A stretch of DNA of 64,000 bases from an uncultured Bacilli bacterium (lineage in GTDB: Bacteria > Bacillota_I > Bacilli_A > RF39 > UBA660), in contig CANRAH010000004.1 in the NCBI GenBank assembly GCA_947628565.1, forward strand, positions 37,225-101,224, written 5' to 3'. Below are positions 32,049 to 41,958 of this stretch, piece by piece. Each line of letters starts with the position of its first letter. Position 1 is the first letter of the stretch. The notes below the pieces were generated by a model. That model saw only the letters and a program-made list of their open reading frames with translations, searched no databases and was not told the origin of the DNA. Both the position numbers and the translations under genes were made by a program.

Positions 32049-33690
32049 AAATTTCTTGTATTATTATTATTATCATAGGTTTACTTTCGGTTTCCTTATA
32101 TAAGTATTTTCCAAGTTTTTCTCTTATATCCGATTTCAACTTATTATAATCTATATAATTATCTTTAGTATTATATTTTATTTGCTCATTTACTATATTT
32201 TCTGATTCCTTAATTATATCAATATTTTCTTTTACATATATAAATCCTTTAGTCAAAATATTTACTTTATTTAAAATTGCTTTAGTTTTTTTATCAATAG
32301 TAGCATTTACAATTACAATACCACTATCACTTAACATTTCTCTATCTTTTAAAACTAAATCTCCTATATCACCAGCTGTTTTGCCATCAATAAGTATATC
32401 ATCAACTTTTACATTTTCAGTATCGTTAGACAAATTACCATCTATGAATGTAGCAACTTCACCATTCAAGTTTAATAAAATATGGCTCGGTTCTATATTT
32501 AATTTACGAGCTAAGTTAGCATTTTCTACTTGATGGCGATATTCACCTATAACTGGAAAATAATATTTAGGGTTCATTAAATTTATCATAAGCATAATAT
32601 CCTCGCTTGATGCGTGTGGGGATAATGTATTTTTAGGCAATAGTACTAATTTTGATCCTATTTTAGCTATTTTATTAAATATCTTTGTTTCAGTTATTTC
32701 AAGCCCATCATATTTTGGAGACAACATACAAACTGTATCTGTTTCACTTAAAGTTACAAATTTATCTGAATTTCTAAGTATTCTTTTCAAATTAGAAAAA
32801 GGTTTTTCTCTTTCATTAGATATAATTATAATAATACCATCATCATTTACATGACTAATAGGTTTTATTCTTAATTTATCAAAATTTATATAATTTAATT
32901 CAATTCCTTTAATTATAATATTTTCAAGTGATTTACCCATAATTACAACGTTTCTATTAGTTTTAGATATTTCATTAAATAATTCCTGTATTCTATATAT
33001 TTGCGTTTCAAAAATATTAAATAATATTCGACCTTCATTTTCATCTAGCACGTTTCTAATTATGTTACTTACTTGATGTTTTGGAGACGTATAACCTATT
33101 TTATCAGCATAAATAGATTCATTTAAAAGACATAAAACCCCTTGTTTTCCAACATACGCAAGTTTACCAATATCCATGCTATATGGTCCCATCATAGATG
33201 GATCAAATAAATAATTACCACTAAATACAATTGCACCATCTGGTGTTGTCAATACATATAAATAACTATCTGGTAATGCGTGTGATACTTGTATTGGGAA
33301 TATACTTACGCCATTGAAATCTATTTTTTTATGAGGTTTAATTTCAATAAGATTAGCATCTTTTATTTCGGATTCAATTAAATCTTGTTTTATTATTTCT
33401 AATGTAAATTTACCACCATATATTTTTAAATCTGGTAAATCTAATAATATATCTGATAAAGCTCCCATCTGTTCATCGTGACCATGAGTTACAAATACAC
33501 CAACTATTCTATCTTTATTTTCTTTTAAATAATCATAATTGGGTATAATATAATCTACACCAAGCAATTTATCATCAGCATATTTTAAGCCAGCTTCAAA
33601 AACAAATATTTTTTTGTCGACTTCTACAATATACATGTTTTTACCTATTTCGTTTTGCCCTCCTAAAGCAAAAATTTTTATTTTACTCAT
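32047..33690 (-). CDS. rnjB: RNase J2-like protein with degenerate active site
   Basis: Metallo-beta-lactamase/beta-CASP protein, 547 aa, with the full J-family layout (FALGGQNEIGKNMYIVE, DEKLLGVDYIIPNYDYL-like start, GDIGDLVLKDREMLSDSGIVIV, C-terminal YKETESKPMIIIIIQEI). Metal ligands are widely replaced: the HxHxDH motif is H69-G-H-D-E-Q74; the TGDF motif is SGNY; the SQGEP pocket is NEREKP; the final HGEYR is IGEYR. Bacillus RNase J2 has a similar THGHDEN and NGEYR, so this is likely the J2-type partner of a catalytic J1 elsewhere. It has a strong promoter (33726-33754). Confidence 0.8.
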   Translation of the reverse strand: MSKIKIFALGGQNEIGKNMYIVEVDKKIFVFEAGLKYADDKLLGVDYIIPNYDYLKENKDRIVGVFVTHGHDEQMGALSDILLDLPDLKIYGGKFTLEIIKQDLIESEIKDANLIEIKPHKKIDFNGVSIFPIQVSHALPDSYLYVLTTPDGAIVFSGNYLFDPSMMGPYSMDIGKLAYVGKQGVLCLLNESIYADKIGYTSPKHQVSNIIRNVLDENEGRILFNIFETQIYRIQELFNEISKTNRNVVIMGKSLENIIIKGIELNYINFDKLRIKPISHVNDDGIIIIISNEREKPFSNLKRILRNSDKFVTLSETDTVCMLSPKYDGLEITETKIFNKIAKIGSKLVLLPKNTLSPHASSEDIMLMINLMNPKYYFPVIGEYRHQVENANLARKLNIEPSHILLNLNGEVATFIDGNLSNDTENVKVDDILIDGKTAGDIGDLVLKDREMLSDSGIVIVNATIDKKTKAILNKVNILTKGFIYVKENIDIIKESENIVNEQIKYNTKDNYIDYNKLKSDIREKLGKYLYKETESKPMIIIIIQEI

Positions 33691-33725
33691 AAAACTCCTT
33701 TCTTTTAGTTGTAAATAGCATTATA

Positions 33726-33754
33726 ATTATACTAAAAAAGACATATTTTGTAAA
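33726..33754 (-). promoter_or_regulatory. Promoter of the RNase J2-like gene
   Basis: Minus strand -35 TTTACA, 17-nt spacer, -10 TATAAT. Unlike most genes here it has a leader of about 30 nt. Confidence 0.75.
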
Positions 33755-33765
33755 TAATTTTATAA

Positions 33766-33786
33766 TAAAAGGCCATTAAGCCTTTT
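33766..33786 (-). terminator. Terminator after the pilin-lectin gene
   Basis: AAAAGGC / GCCTTTT stem with a six-base loop and T-rich flanks. Confidence 0.7.
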
Positions 33787-33798
33787 TATATATTTAAT

Positions 33799-35406
33799 TT
33801 AATTGCCTAAAGTTTGAGCAAAAACAATACGGAATGAATCAATACTAGTCGCTTCTCCATTATAATTTCTAAAATAGAAGATTCCAGTTTCTACTCCTTC
33901 ATCATCTGAACCACCGCGTCTAAACCAATCTGAATCTTTATTTCCATAATACATTTGATCTCCATACCACCCACTTGTTTCATCTAATGCATGCCCTATA
34001 CATTGACCATCACATAAGTTAGAGAAAGTTGGAGTTGAATACTGATCATAATATTTTGAATCTGGCATTTTATCAAATCCTTCATCTTTAAAATTGCCAA
34101 AATTTAACCAACCCATAACAAATTCTCTTGAACCTCCACTCATATCATATATTCCATATATATTTCCGGTTGTTGAAGCACCAGTTCCTGTGTGTTGATC
34201 ATCATATGAATAAAGGCCATATGAAGTTTTCTGATCACTAGAGTTACTTTGTTCACCTGCACTTTTGCCTGTATACCTATATTTTGAATTATTTAAATAT
34301 ATTTCTTTATTTGCATCCTGATAATCTGTATTTCCATATTTTCCGTAAATACTTTGTGATAGATATGCAACAGCTCCCCATTCACTGTTCTTCATCATAT
34401 GAATGTCCGTTTTATTGGAATATATATTAAATTCAGGGACATTTTCCATACTCCTTGATGCATAGAAAAAATTTGCTACATTATTATATCTTATCGACTG
34501 TACATTTGGTAGTATTCTTAAGCCACTGGCATTATCACACTTTTCATTTGTGCAATTTAAATTATTTTTAATCGTACTTGAATATAATGTTTCATGGCTT
34601 GTTTCAAATTTTCCTACCCATATTCCTGATAATGTATCACTTCCAAATGTAAATCCTGGATGTATTATATATCCATCATTTGCTTCAGTTTTATCTTTAT
34701 TTATAAAATTTACTTCTATTTCTCCTGGATTTGCTGCATCTATTCCATCTTTTCCATATGGGCCATCTATTTTATATTCAAATCTTGGTATCCAAACGAA
34801 CATTGCTAGTATATCTGAACTATTGAAATCGTTATTTTCTTTTGGAACATTTAATATTGTCCCTTCATTTTTGCTTATACCTTCCTTAAGTATTACTGCA
34901 TTCGCCCACTCTTGATTATCATAATCATACCATTTTTTAGTTGTATCTGCTACTTTCCAAGAACCATTTTCATATATTACAGGCGTTAATCCATTTAAAA
35001 CTGGATCAGAACCGTTTAATATATCTTGATAGTAAGCTTCAATCTCAACACAATTATCATTATCAACTATATCATATGTAAACATTCCATCATAATGTAT
35101 CTTAACTGATTTTAAATTTAAAGAGTTTTTATTGTCCAATGTAATATTTGAACCAATATATCCTTCTTTATTTAATTGTTCTAGCGTTACACAGTATATA
35201 TTACCATTTATTTTATTAAATATATCTTTATTGTCTTCCACATATGATTGCGTTGAAGAAAAAATAAGCTTTTCTGTAAGACCATTAACATCATCATTTG
35301 CCCTTTTAATCGTATTTATTAAACTTGGAAAAACGACTAATGAAAGTAAAGCAATAATAATTATTACTCCTAATAATTCGATTAATGTAAAACCTCTTTT
35401 ATTCAT
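33799..35406 (-). CDS. Type IV pilin-like protein with FGE/C-type-lectin-fold domain
   Basis: 535 residues. N-terminus MNKRGFTLIELLGVIIIIALLS is a class III prepilin signal (G-FTLIE) with the usual helix, then a pilin-like region to about 135. The large C-terminal part has the formylglycine-generating-enzyme/C-type-lectin layout: EWGAVAYLSQSIYGKYGN, NIYGIYDMSGGSREFVMG (family: GxYDMxGNxxEW), and a last block RRGGSDDEGVETGIFYF... ending SFRIVF. Catalytic cysteines of true FGE are not apparent, so a binding role (adhesin) is more likely. It lies between divIB and the RNase J gene within the division cluster. Confidence 0.8.
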   Translation of the reverse strand: MNKRGFTLIELLGVIIIIALLSLVVFPSLINTIKRANDDVNGLTEKLIFSSTQSYVEDNKDIFNKINGNIYCVTLEQLNKEGYIGSNITLDNKNSLNLKSVKIHYDGMFTYDIVDNDNCVEIEAYYQDILNGSDPVLNGLTPVIYENGSWKVADTTKKWYDYDNQEWANAVILKEGISKNEGTILNVPKENNDFNSSDILAMFVWIPRFEYKIDGPYGKDGIDAANPGEIEVNFINKDKTEANDGYIIHPGFTFGSDTLSGIWVGKFETSHETLYSSTIKNNLNCTNEKCDNASGLRILPNVQSIRYNNVANFFYASRSMENVPEFNIYSNKTDIHMMKNSEWGAVAYLSQSIYGKYGNTDYQDANKEIYLNNSKYRYTGKSAGEQSNSSDQKTSYGLYSYDDQHTGTGASTTGNIYGIYDMSGGSREFVMGWLNFGNFKDEGFDKMPDSKYYDQYSTPTFSNLCDGQCIGHALDETSGWYGDQMYYGNKDSDWFRRGGSDDEGVETGIFYFRNYNGEATSIDSFRIVFAQTLGN

Positions 35407-35457
35407 TTAATTACCTACCTTGAGATAATTATAAAAAAAAAATAGTGAAAAGTCAAT

Positions 35458-36135
35458 CTATTCATCAAATAGATCAAAATATTCACCACTATCTAAATTT
35501 AATACTCCTTTTTTGCCTTCAAATACACTTACTATGTCTAAATATTTATTTAATTTTGTAAACTTTTTTAATCTAATATATACATAATTTCCGTCATTCA
35601 TAGTTATTAAAAATCGATCATTATATGCATTAGGCTCGTATTTGATTTCTGACATTCTACGCAAAATATCGATATCCAATTTTTGCATTGATTTTATAAA
35701 TTCATCGTATATAGTATTTGGTACTTGGTTTATAAGTAATAAAGAATCTTTTTCATCATCTACTTTAGTTCCATCATATAAAACTAACTTGTCAAAATTT
35801 AAATCGTAAAATAAAGGATAATTTTCTTTTATTTCTATATATATTTTATTAAAAAAGCCTTTAACTTTAATATTAGAAGAAATTATATATTTACTTTTAT
35901 TTAATCTATTTTTTACTATACTTGGAATATTATTAATAAAATTAGGATAATCTTTCAATCCAGCAATATCTATTATCTCTTGATCAGTTAAATAAATATT
36001 TCCTTTTATATAAATATTTTTAATTTTTTGATTAAATAATATATATATAAAAGATATTACTAATATTAAAATAATAAAAAACATTAAAACTCTTTTTTTA
36101 TTTAATTTCCTTTTTTTCTTCTTTTTTTTAGACAT
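35458..36135 (-). CDS. divIB: Cell division protein DivIB/FtsQ
   Basis: Bitopic divisome protein. A Lys-rich cytoplasmic tail (SKKKKKKRKLNKKR), one membrane helix (about 14-32), a POTRA domain (IKNIYIKGNIYLTDQEIIDIAGL) and a beta domain with KVKGFFNKIYIEIKENYPLFYD. 225 aa, near normal. Follows murB by eight bases, as in Bacillus. Confidence 0.9.
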   Translation of the reverse strand: MSKKKKKKRKLNKKRVLMFFIILILVISFIYILFNQKIKNIYIKGNIYLTDQEIIDIAGLKDYPNFINNIPSIVKNRLNKSKYIISSNIKVKGFFNKIYIEIKENYPLFYDLNFDKLVLYDGTKVDDEKDSLLLINQVPNTIYDEFIKSMQKLDIDILRRMSEIKYEPNAYNDRFLITMNDGNYVYIRLKKFTKLNKYLDIVSVFEGKKGVLNLDSGEYFDLFDE

Positions 36136-36143
36136 TAAATCAC

Positions 36144-37040
36144 CTATTCAACAAATTCTTGTTCAACTTTTAATTCAATATTATATTTTTCTTTTACTCT
36201 ACTTTTTATTTCATTTATTAATTTTTTTATGTCCTCTCCACTTGCATTACCGGTATTAATTATAAAATTTGCATGCTTTTCACTTACTTTAGCGCCACCT
36301 ATATTTTTACCTTTATAACCTATTTCCTCAATTAATCTTCCTGCAAAATCTCCTTCTGGATTCCTAAAGACAGAACCTGCAGATGGATATTCTAAAGGTT
36401 GCGTTTCCAACCTTCTTGATTTTCTTTCATTTATAAGTTCCATAATTTCGTCTTGATTACCTTTTACTAAAGTTAAAGTAGCTTCAATTACAATATAACC
36501 TGGATGTTTTTGTAAAAACGATGTTCTGTAATGAAATTCTAATTCTTTATTTGTCATAGTCTTAAGTTCAAGATTAGGTGTCAAAACTTTAACACTAGAT
36601 ACAATATATCCCATATCAGTTTTATATGCACCAGCATTCATAAATATTGCGCCACCTATAGTTCCAGGTATACCCGCTGCAAATTCAAGGCCACTAAGTC
36701 CTAGTCTGGAAACCCTTATTGCAAGTTTATTTAACATATATCCTGCACCAACTATAATTTTATTATTGATTATTCGTAAATTGTTAAAATTATCAAGTTT
36801 AATAATTACTCCATTATAAGGAGCGTCATTAAAAATAACATTTGAACCATTTCCAAGTATCTTATATTTTATATTTTTACTTTTTAAAAATTTCAATAAC
36901 TTTATTAGTCCACCTAAATCAAAAGGATATACTATTGCTATTGGCAAACCACCAACTTTATAAGTAGTATAATTTTTTAGTGCTTCATTTTCTATAACTT
37001 TACCAACATCAAGATTCCTCAATTCACTAGTTATTTGCAT
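36144..37040 (-). CDS. murB: UDP-N-acetylenolpyruvoylglucosamine reductase
   Basis: FAD/NADPH enzyme forming UDP-MurNAc. NYTTYKVGGLPIAIVYP, ILGNGSNVIFND (FAD-binding), GLEFAAGIPGTIGGAIFMNAGAY, YRTSFLQKHPG, PSAGSVFRNPEGDFAGRLIEEIGYKG (with the catalytic Ser), ISEKHANFIINTGNAS-like KVSEKHANFIINT. Type II (Gram-positive) form of 298 aa. Confidence 0.96.
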   Translation of the reverse strand: MQITSELRNLDVGKVIENEALKNYTTYKVGGLPIAIVYPFDLGGLIKLLKFLKSKNIKYKILGNGSNVIFNDAPYNGVIIKLDNFNNLRIINNKIIVGAGYMLNKLAIRVSRLGLSGLEFAAGIPGTIGGAIFMNAGAYKTDMGYIVSSVKVLTPNLELKTMTNKELEFHYRTSFLQKHPGYIVIEATLTLVKGNQDEIMELINERKSRRLETQPLEYPSAGSVFRNPEGDFAGRLIEEIGYKGKNIGGAKVSEKHANFIINTGNASGEDIKKLINEIKSRVKEKYNIELKVEQEFVE

Positions 37041-37042
37041 AT

Positions 37043-38125
37043 CTATTTCCTATCTATTAATTTTTTTATATTTTCATAAATAACAGTCGAACTATTATCT
37101 ATTTTAAATTTTTTTAAATTATTTTTTAATTCATTTATTTTTTTATCATCATATAGTATTTCATCTATTTTTCTAACTATAATATCACCTATAAGATCCT
37201 TTTCCTCAATCATATAAGCTGCATTAGAATCAATTAAATCTTTTGCATTTTTATATTGATGATTATTTGGAACATATGGACTTGGTATTAAAATTGAAGG
37301 TATACCAAGTTCGATAACTTCGCTTAATGTAGAGGCTCCAGCTCTAGTCACAATTATATCAGTATTTTTCATAATACCAACTAAAGAATCCACATAGGAT
37401 ACTACTTTTACATTTGATGGAAACTTTATTTTTTTAATCTTATCGTAATCACGTGTTCCAGTTACATATAATATTTCGTAATCTTTGTTATTAAATAATT
37501 TCATAGTGCTTATTAAAAATTCATTTACTAAACTTGCTCCAAGAGATCCCATAACAAATAAAACTAATTTTTTGCTTTTTGATAAATTAAATTTTTCTTT
37601 TGGTATAACACTTGCATCCTTAGCATTTTCACTACAAGGATTACCTGTAAAAATTGTTTTATCTTTTGGAAATTCATTTATACTTGATTTAAATGATACA
37701 CCTATTAAATCAGCATATTTAGCTAAAAATAAGTTAGCACGTCCAGCCACACTATTTTGTTCATGGATAAACGTTTTTATTTTAAGAGAATGAGCGGACA
37801 TTATAACAGGAACAGTTACATATCCACCAACACCAATTACAACATCTGGCTTAAATTCACTTATTATTTTTTTACATTCTTTTCGTGCTTTTAATAAACA
37901 TTTGATTGTTTTAAAATTTTTAAATATATTTTTTCTATTAAATCCATAAATTTCAATACTTTTAAATGGAATATTATGTTTTGGAACTATATCACATTCC
38001 ATGCGATTATGTGTTCCAATATATAAAAATTCACTATCTTTTTCCTTCTCTTTTATTTTATTTATAATCGCTAAGGCAGGATAAATATGGCCTCCTGTTC
38101 CACCAGCACTAATAACAACTCTCAT
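37043..38125 (-). CDS. murG: MurG: lipid II synthase (GlcNAc transferase)
   Basis: Adds GlcNAc to lipid I on the inner membrane face. ISAGGTGGHIYPALAII N-terminal loop, IGVGGYVTVPVI, IHEQNSVAGRANLFLAKYAD, FVMGSLGASLVNE, VTRAGASTLSEVIELGIPSILIPSPYVPNNHQYKNA. 360 aa, normal. First gene of murG-murB-divIB. Confidence 0.96.
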   Translation of the reverse strand: MRVVISAGGTGGHIYPALAIINKIKEKEKDSEFLYIGTHNRMECDIVPKHNIPFKSIEIYGFNRKNIFKNFKTIKCLLKARKECKKIISEFKPDVVIGVGGYVTVPVIMSAHSLKIKTFIHEQNSVAGRANLFLAKYADLIGVSFKSSINEFPKDKTIFTGNPCSENAKDASVIPKEKFNLSKSKKLVLFVMGSLGASLVNEFLISTMKLFNNKDYEILYVTGTRDYDKIKKIKFPSNVKVVSYVDSLVGIMKNTDIIVTRAGASTLSEVIELGIPSILIPSPYVPNNHQYKNAKDLIDSNAAYMIEEKDLIGDIIVRKIDEILYDDKKINELKNNLKKFKIDNSSTVIYENIKKLIDRK

Positions 38126-38128
38126 GTT

Positions 38129-38150
38129 ATCACCTATCTTAATTATACCA
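38129..38150 (-). promoter_or_regulatory. Compact promoter/RBS of murG
   Basis: Minus strand TGG-TATAAT (38142-38150) and AGGTGAT ending 38129, with a TTGTAA -35 candidate 16 nt upstream of the -10. Confidence 0.6.
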
Positions 38151-38225
38151 TAATTATATTCAATTACAATAAATATTATAAATAAAAAAACTAATTTGTA
38201 AATATAAAATGAAATTAATATAAAA

Positions 38226-38250
38226 ATAGTGATTACTTATCACTATTAAT
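38226..38250 (-). terminator. Terminator of the 38233 gene
   Basis: AATAGTGAT-AAGTA-ATCACTATT stem overlapping the stop codon, then a T-rich tract. Confidence 0.7.
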
Positions 38251-38916
38251 TTTTTTTACCTTTTGATTTGATTTTTCATATTCTATATTAATAGTATCAT
38301 CGAGTTTTTCATTATCTCTTATAAACTCTTTGATAACATTATTCCTTAATATAGATAATTCATTTATTCTTTCCACTTTTCTTTTTTTTCTTTCTTCAAG
38401 ATTAGAATTTTCTAAATCTAATTTTTCTATTGTTTTTTTATCGTGCTTTTGATTTTTATGAAGTATTTGAGTATCCCTTTTTAGTTTCTTTTTGGCATAA
38501 TTTAAATGAATATCCAAATCTCGTGCATCAAGTGCTTTTTTCTCTTTTTTTGAATCAACATAATCATTAATAGTGAGATATGATGTAAATGTGCTTGCTC
38601 CAAAAAGTGCTAAAAATGGAAGTACATTAAAACCTTTATAAATAGCCGAAATTGTTATAATTGTAATAAAAATTGAAAGTAATGTAAATAAAATTAAAAT
38701 AACTAATTTTATTTTTAACCTTTTATTAATTATTTTAGAATATTCTTTAGCATCATTTAAATATAGTATATCTCTATTTAAATTACTAATTTCACTTATT
38801 AAAAAATTAGTTCCTTGACTTAATTTATATTTATTAATCTCGTTTTTTTTAATTTTTTCTTCTATTTCATTTATTTCTTGTTTTAATTTTTCTATTTCTA
38901 TATTTGCTTTATCCAT
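38233..38916 (-). CDS. Unknown coiled-coil membrane protein
   Basis: 227 residues arranged symmetrically: N-terminal charged coiled coil (1-65), two hydrophobic helices (about 70-90 and 95-115), C-terminal coiled coil rich in Lys/Glu (120-227). No family recognised. It sits between mutL and murG with its own terminator. A scaffolding or stress role is only a guess. Confidence 0.55.
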   Translation of the reverse strand: MDKANIEIEKLKQEINEIEEKIKKNEINKYKLSQGTNFLISEISNLNRDILYLNDAKEYSKIINKRLKIKLVILILFTLLSIFITIITISAIYKGFNVLPFLALFGASTFTSYLTINDYVDSKKEKKALDARDLDIHLNYAKKKLKRDTQILHKNQKHDKKTIEKLDLENSNLEERKKRKVERINELSILRNNVIKEFIRDNEKLDDTINIEYEKSNQKVKKINSDK

Positions 38917-38968
38917 AAAACCCTCATTTCAAATAAATATTATATACAATTAATTTTAAATGTCAACA

Positions 38969-40720
38969 TTAGAATCCACTTCTTTTAAACATTTTTTCTA
39001 AATCATTTTTTGAATAATATATTGTCGTTGGTCTACCATGTGGACAGTTAAATGGATTATTACATTTTCTAAGATCACTAATTAAATTTTCCATCTCTTC
39101 TATTGTTAATGAAGTATTTGCTTTAATAGACATTTTACATGCCATAGTAGCAGCCATATTATCATTAAATTTATCTAAATCAAAATTTTTCTCCTTTTGT
39201 ATTACAAGTTCAATCACTTTTTTAATAGCATTATCTTCATTGCCTGTTGGTATCCAAGTAGGATAAGCTTTTACAATTATAGAATTGATGCCAAATTCTT
39301 CTATATCAAAATTTAGCTCTCTTAAAAATTCCAAATTTTCTTTTAAAATAATAAATTCAGATGCTTTATATTCTATAGTAAGTGGGAAAATCATTTGAAT
39401 CTTTTTATTTGTCTTTTTTGATAATTTCTCTTTTACTTTTTCATAATTTATTCTTTCTTTTGCTGCATGTTGATCTATTATATACATTCCATATTCATTT
39501 TGACAAATTATATATGTGCCAAATACTGATCCAACTGGATATAAATTTGGCATTGTTTTAGTTGGTTCATCATAATTTATACAATTGTCATTTTCTTGAT
39601 TTAAAGTGTTTGTTAAATCGTTATTTATATGATATTCTTCTACATCTTCATATATTTTATTACTAGTATCAAAATCAAGTTTTATCTCCTGATAAGATTC
39701 TAAATATGTTGGTTTTTCTTCAATGTGTGGTATCAATGTTTTAACTTTTAATTTATCTTTTATCGTATTTTCTACAAGTTCTAATAAATTTTCAATGTTA
39801 CCAAATTTAATATCCATTTTTGTAGGATGTATATTAACATCAACTAGTGTTGTATCAACTTTAATATTTAAAACAACAATAGGATAATAATTATCTGGCT
39901 TATAAGAATGATATGAATCATTTATAGTTCTATTTAATTCCGTATTTTTAACTACTCTACCATTTACAATAGTAATAATATTATTCCTATTTGATCTATA
40001 AACTTCAGGCAAACTTATATATCCGCTTATTTCATAATCAGAATTACTTGATGAAATTTCAAGCATTTTTTTTGCAATATTAATTCCATATATATTTTTT
40101 ATGCATTTAAGTAAATTATTAGAACCATCTGTCCTTAAAATTTCTTTATCATCATTTATGAGAGTAAATCTAATTTCAGGATGAGAAAGTGCGATTTTAT
40201 TTATATATTCTACTATATTTGAAAGTTCGGTATATAGACTTTTTAAATGTTTTAATCTAGCTGGTGTATTATAAAATAAATCTTTAACACTTATAATAGT
40301 ACCCTTTCTTGCATCTGAAGATTCTTTTTTTAAAACTTTGCCACCTTTTATATTTACATGAGTTCCAATATCCCCTTTAGATGTCAATAAATCAATATTA
40401 GAAACTGATGCTATTGAAGCAAGTGCCTCACCCCTGAAACCTAAAGTATGAATATGATATAGATCATCTTCATCTATTATTTTACTTGTAGCATGTCTAT
40501 TAAAGGCCATTACAGCATCATCACTATCCATGCCACAGCCATTATCAGTCACTTTTATTTCTTTAACTCCTGATTCTTTTAATTCTATTTTTATTTCTGT
40601 ACTTTTAGCATCAATACTATTTTCAGTTAATTCTTTAACAACAGAAGCGCATCTTTCAACAACTTCACCTGCAGCTATTTTATTTGCTAAAATCTCATCC
40701 ATTATTTTTATTACAGCCAT
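38969..40720 (-). CDS. mutL: DNA mismatch repair protein MutL
   Basis: GHKL ATPase coordinating mismatch repair. LANKIAAGEVVERCASVVKELTENSIDA, DNGCGMDSDDAVMAFNRHATSKI, THTLGFRGEALASIASV-like HTLGFRGEAL, KGTIISVKDLFYNTPARLKHLK. The C-terminal endonuclease motif DQHAAKERINYE (DQHA-x2-E-x4-E) and CPHGRPT are present, so this is the nicking type. Start at ATG 40720 (SD AGGTGAT), not the 40759 in-frame codon. mutS is not adjacent. Confidence 0.95.
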   Translation of the reverse strand: MAVIKIMDEILANKIAAGEVVERCASVVKELTENSIDAKSTEIKIELKESGVKEIKVTDNGCGMDSDDAVMAFNRHATSKIIDEDDLYHIHTLGFRGEALASIASVSNIDLLTSKGDIGTHVNIKGGKVLKKESSDARKGTIISVKDLFYNTPARLKHLKSLYTELSNIVEYINKIALSHPEIRFTLINDDKEILRTDGSNNLLKCIKNIYGINIAKKMLEISSSNSDYEISGYISLPEVYRSNRNNIITIVNGRVVKNTELNRTINDSYHSYKPDNYYPIVVLNIKVDTTLVDVNIHPTKMDIKFGNIENLLELVENTIKDKLKVKTLIPHIEEKPTYLESYQEIKLDFDTSNKIYEDVEEYHINNDLTNTLNQENDNCINYDEPTKTMPNLYPVGSVFGTYIICQNEYGMYIIDQHAAKERINYEKVKEKLSKKTNKKIQMIFPLTIEYKASEFIILKENLEFLRELNFDIEEFGINSIIVKAYPTWIPTGNEDNAIKKVIELVIQKEKNFDLDKFNDNMAATMACKMSIKANTSLTIEEMENLISDLRKCNNPFNCPHGRPTTIYYSKNDLEKMFKRSGF

Positions 40721-40833
40721 TTTATCACCTAAATTAATTATACAATAAATATAAATCAAAAACTAGTAAAATTTATTAATTTGACAAAAAGTACATTTTG
40801 TTATATTATATGTTCCATTAAAGGGGGATATTT

Positions 40834-41958
40834 ATGAATTTTAGTTTAGGAGAACTTGAAGATTTGTTCTTACAAATGCAAGAAATATTAAATCAATTTG
40901 AAACTTTTAGATATGACGAAAGAATGTATAAAATTTATTTAGGAAATGGTGATATTATTAATTATCAAATACCAAAAAGTTCGATTGCACATCTATTAGG
41001 AGTAAAGATTGATAAATTACAAGCAACTTCACTTTTCAAAAGTACTGACTCTATTTCACTTTTAAAAGAATTGTGTGAAAATCCATATCGTATTTATACA
41101 AGTGCAAATAAAGGTATAATTAGTTATGACAGTATATTTTCACAGTTTATTAAAGCTAAAGTTGACTATTTTTTTAACAATATAAAAATTAATATTTATG
41201 ATACACTTTTCGTTGTAAAATATAGTAAAGAAAGAATTTATTATATGGGTGAAAATGGTGAAAACTATGATTATATTATTGTAAAAGAAGATCAAAATAA
41301 ACGAATTGGTATTCTTTGCTTAAAAAATAATGGAGACTTCTATGTACCAATGAGCAACCAAGTATTTATAAATTTTGAAAGTGCAAAAGAAGCTATTAAA
41401 AAATTAGTATTAAATCAAGATATAACTATTATTTCAGGATGTTCAATATTAAATGAATATGATGAATTTAATAAGCCCATTAATCTTAGATTAGATATTA
41501 AACATAAAAAAGTTCAACTTTTAGGGCAAATTTCTAAAGAATTTAATGCTCATACTGATATATTAAAAGACTATATACATTATCTTGGAAAAGCTATTGG
41601 AAATTTAAATGATCGTGCTGAGAATGAAAATTTAATTCCAAGTATTGTTAAGCGTATGAAAGAAGGCAAGGCAATAAACCAAACAATGTATGAAAATACA
41701 GAATTTTTTCAAATAGTACAAGCATATAATGATTCACTTCATGAAGAATTATCAAAAAGCACAGGTAAAAAATATAGTGAATTAATTTCAGAACTAAAAG
41801 AATTAAAAGAACAATTGGCTATATTAAAAAAAGAACATGAAACTTTATCAACTCAATTTTTCGAATTACAAGTTCAAAATGAGCAAACAAATGAAAAAAA
41901 TAAAGTATTAAATCAAAAATTAAATGCTATTGTAAGAATAATAGGACCAGAGTCATAA
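40834..41958 (+). CDS. Unknown two-part protein with C-terminal coiled coil
   Basis: 374 residues. The N-terminal half (about 30-190) is alpha/beta with YKIYLGNGDIINYQIPKSSIAHLLGVK and VDYFFNNIKINIYDTLFVVKY. The HLLGV segment faintly recalls PBECR-type toxin/nuclease domains, not enough to call. Residues about 310-365 are a coiled coil (SELISELKELKEQLAILKKEHETL). No membrane helix. SD GGGGGA-like AAGGGGG; -35 TTGACA and TATTAT upstream. An isolated + strand gene between divergently placed mutL and convergent sufS. Confidence 0.55.
   Translation: MNFSLGELEDLFLQMQEILNQFETFRYDERMYKIYLGNGDIINYQIPKSSIAHLLGVKIDKLQATSLFKSTDSISLLKELCENPYRIYTSANKGIISYDSIFSQFIKAKVDYFFNNIKINIYDTLFVVKYSKERIYYMGENGENYDYIIVKEDQNKRIGILCLKNNGDFYVPMSNQVFINFESAKEAIKKLVLNQDITIISGCSILNEYDEFNKPINLRLDIKHKKVQLLGQISKEFNAHTDILKDYIHYLGKAIGNLNDRAENENLIPSIVKRMKEGKAINQTMYENTEFFQIVQAYNDSLHEELSKSTGKKYSELISELKELKEQLAILKKEHETLSTQFFELQVQNEQTNEKNKVLNQKLNAIVRIIGPES

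Noticed and set aside
33799..35406. Diversity-generating retroelement
   Set aside because: The lectin-fold C-terminus fits a DGR target, but no reverse transcriptase or template repeat is present in the window.
40834..41958. PBECR-type toxin nuclease
   Set aside because: Only a faint HLLG-type resemblance is visible. No immunity gene or polymorphic-toxin context, so it is left as unknown.
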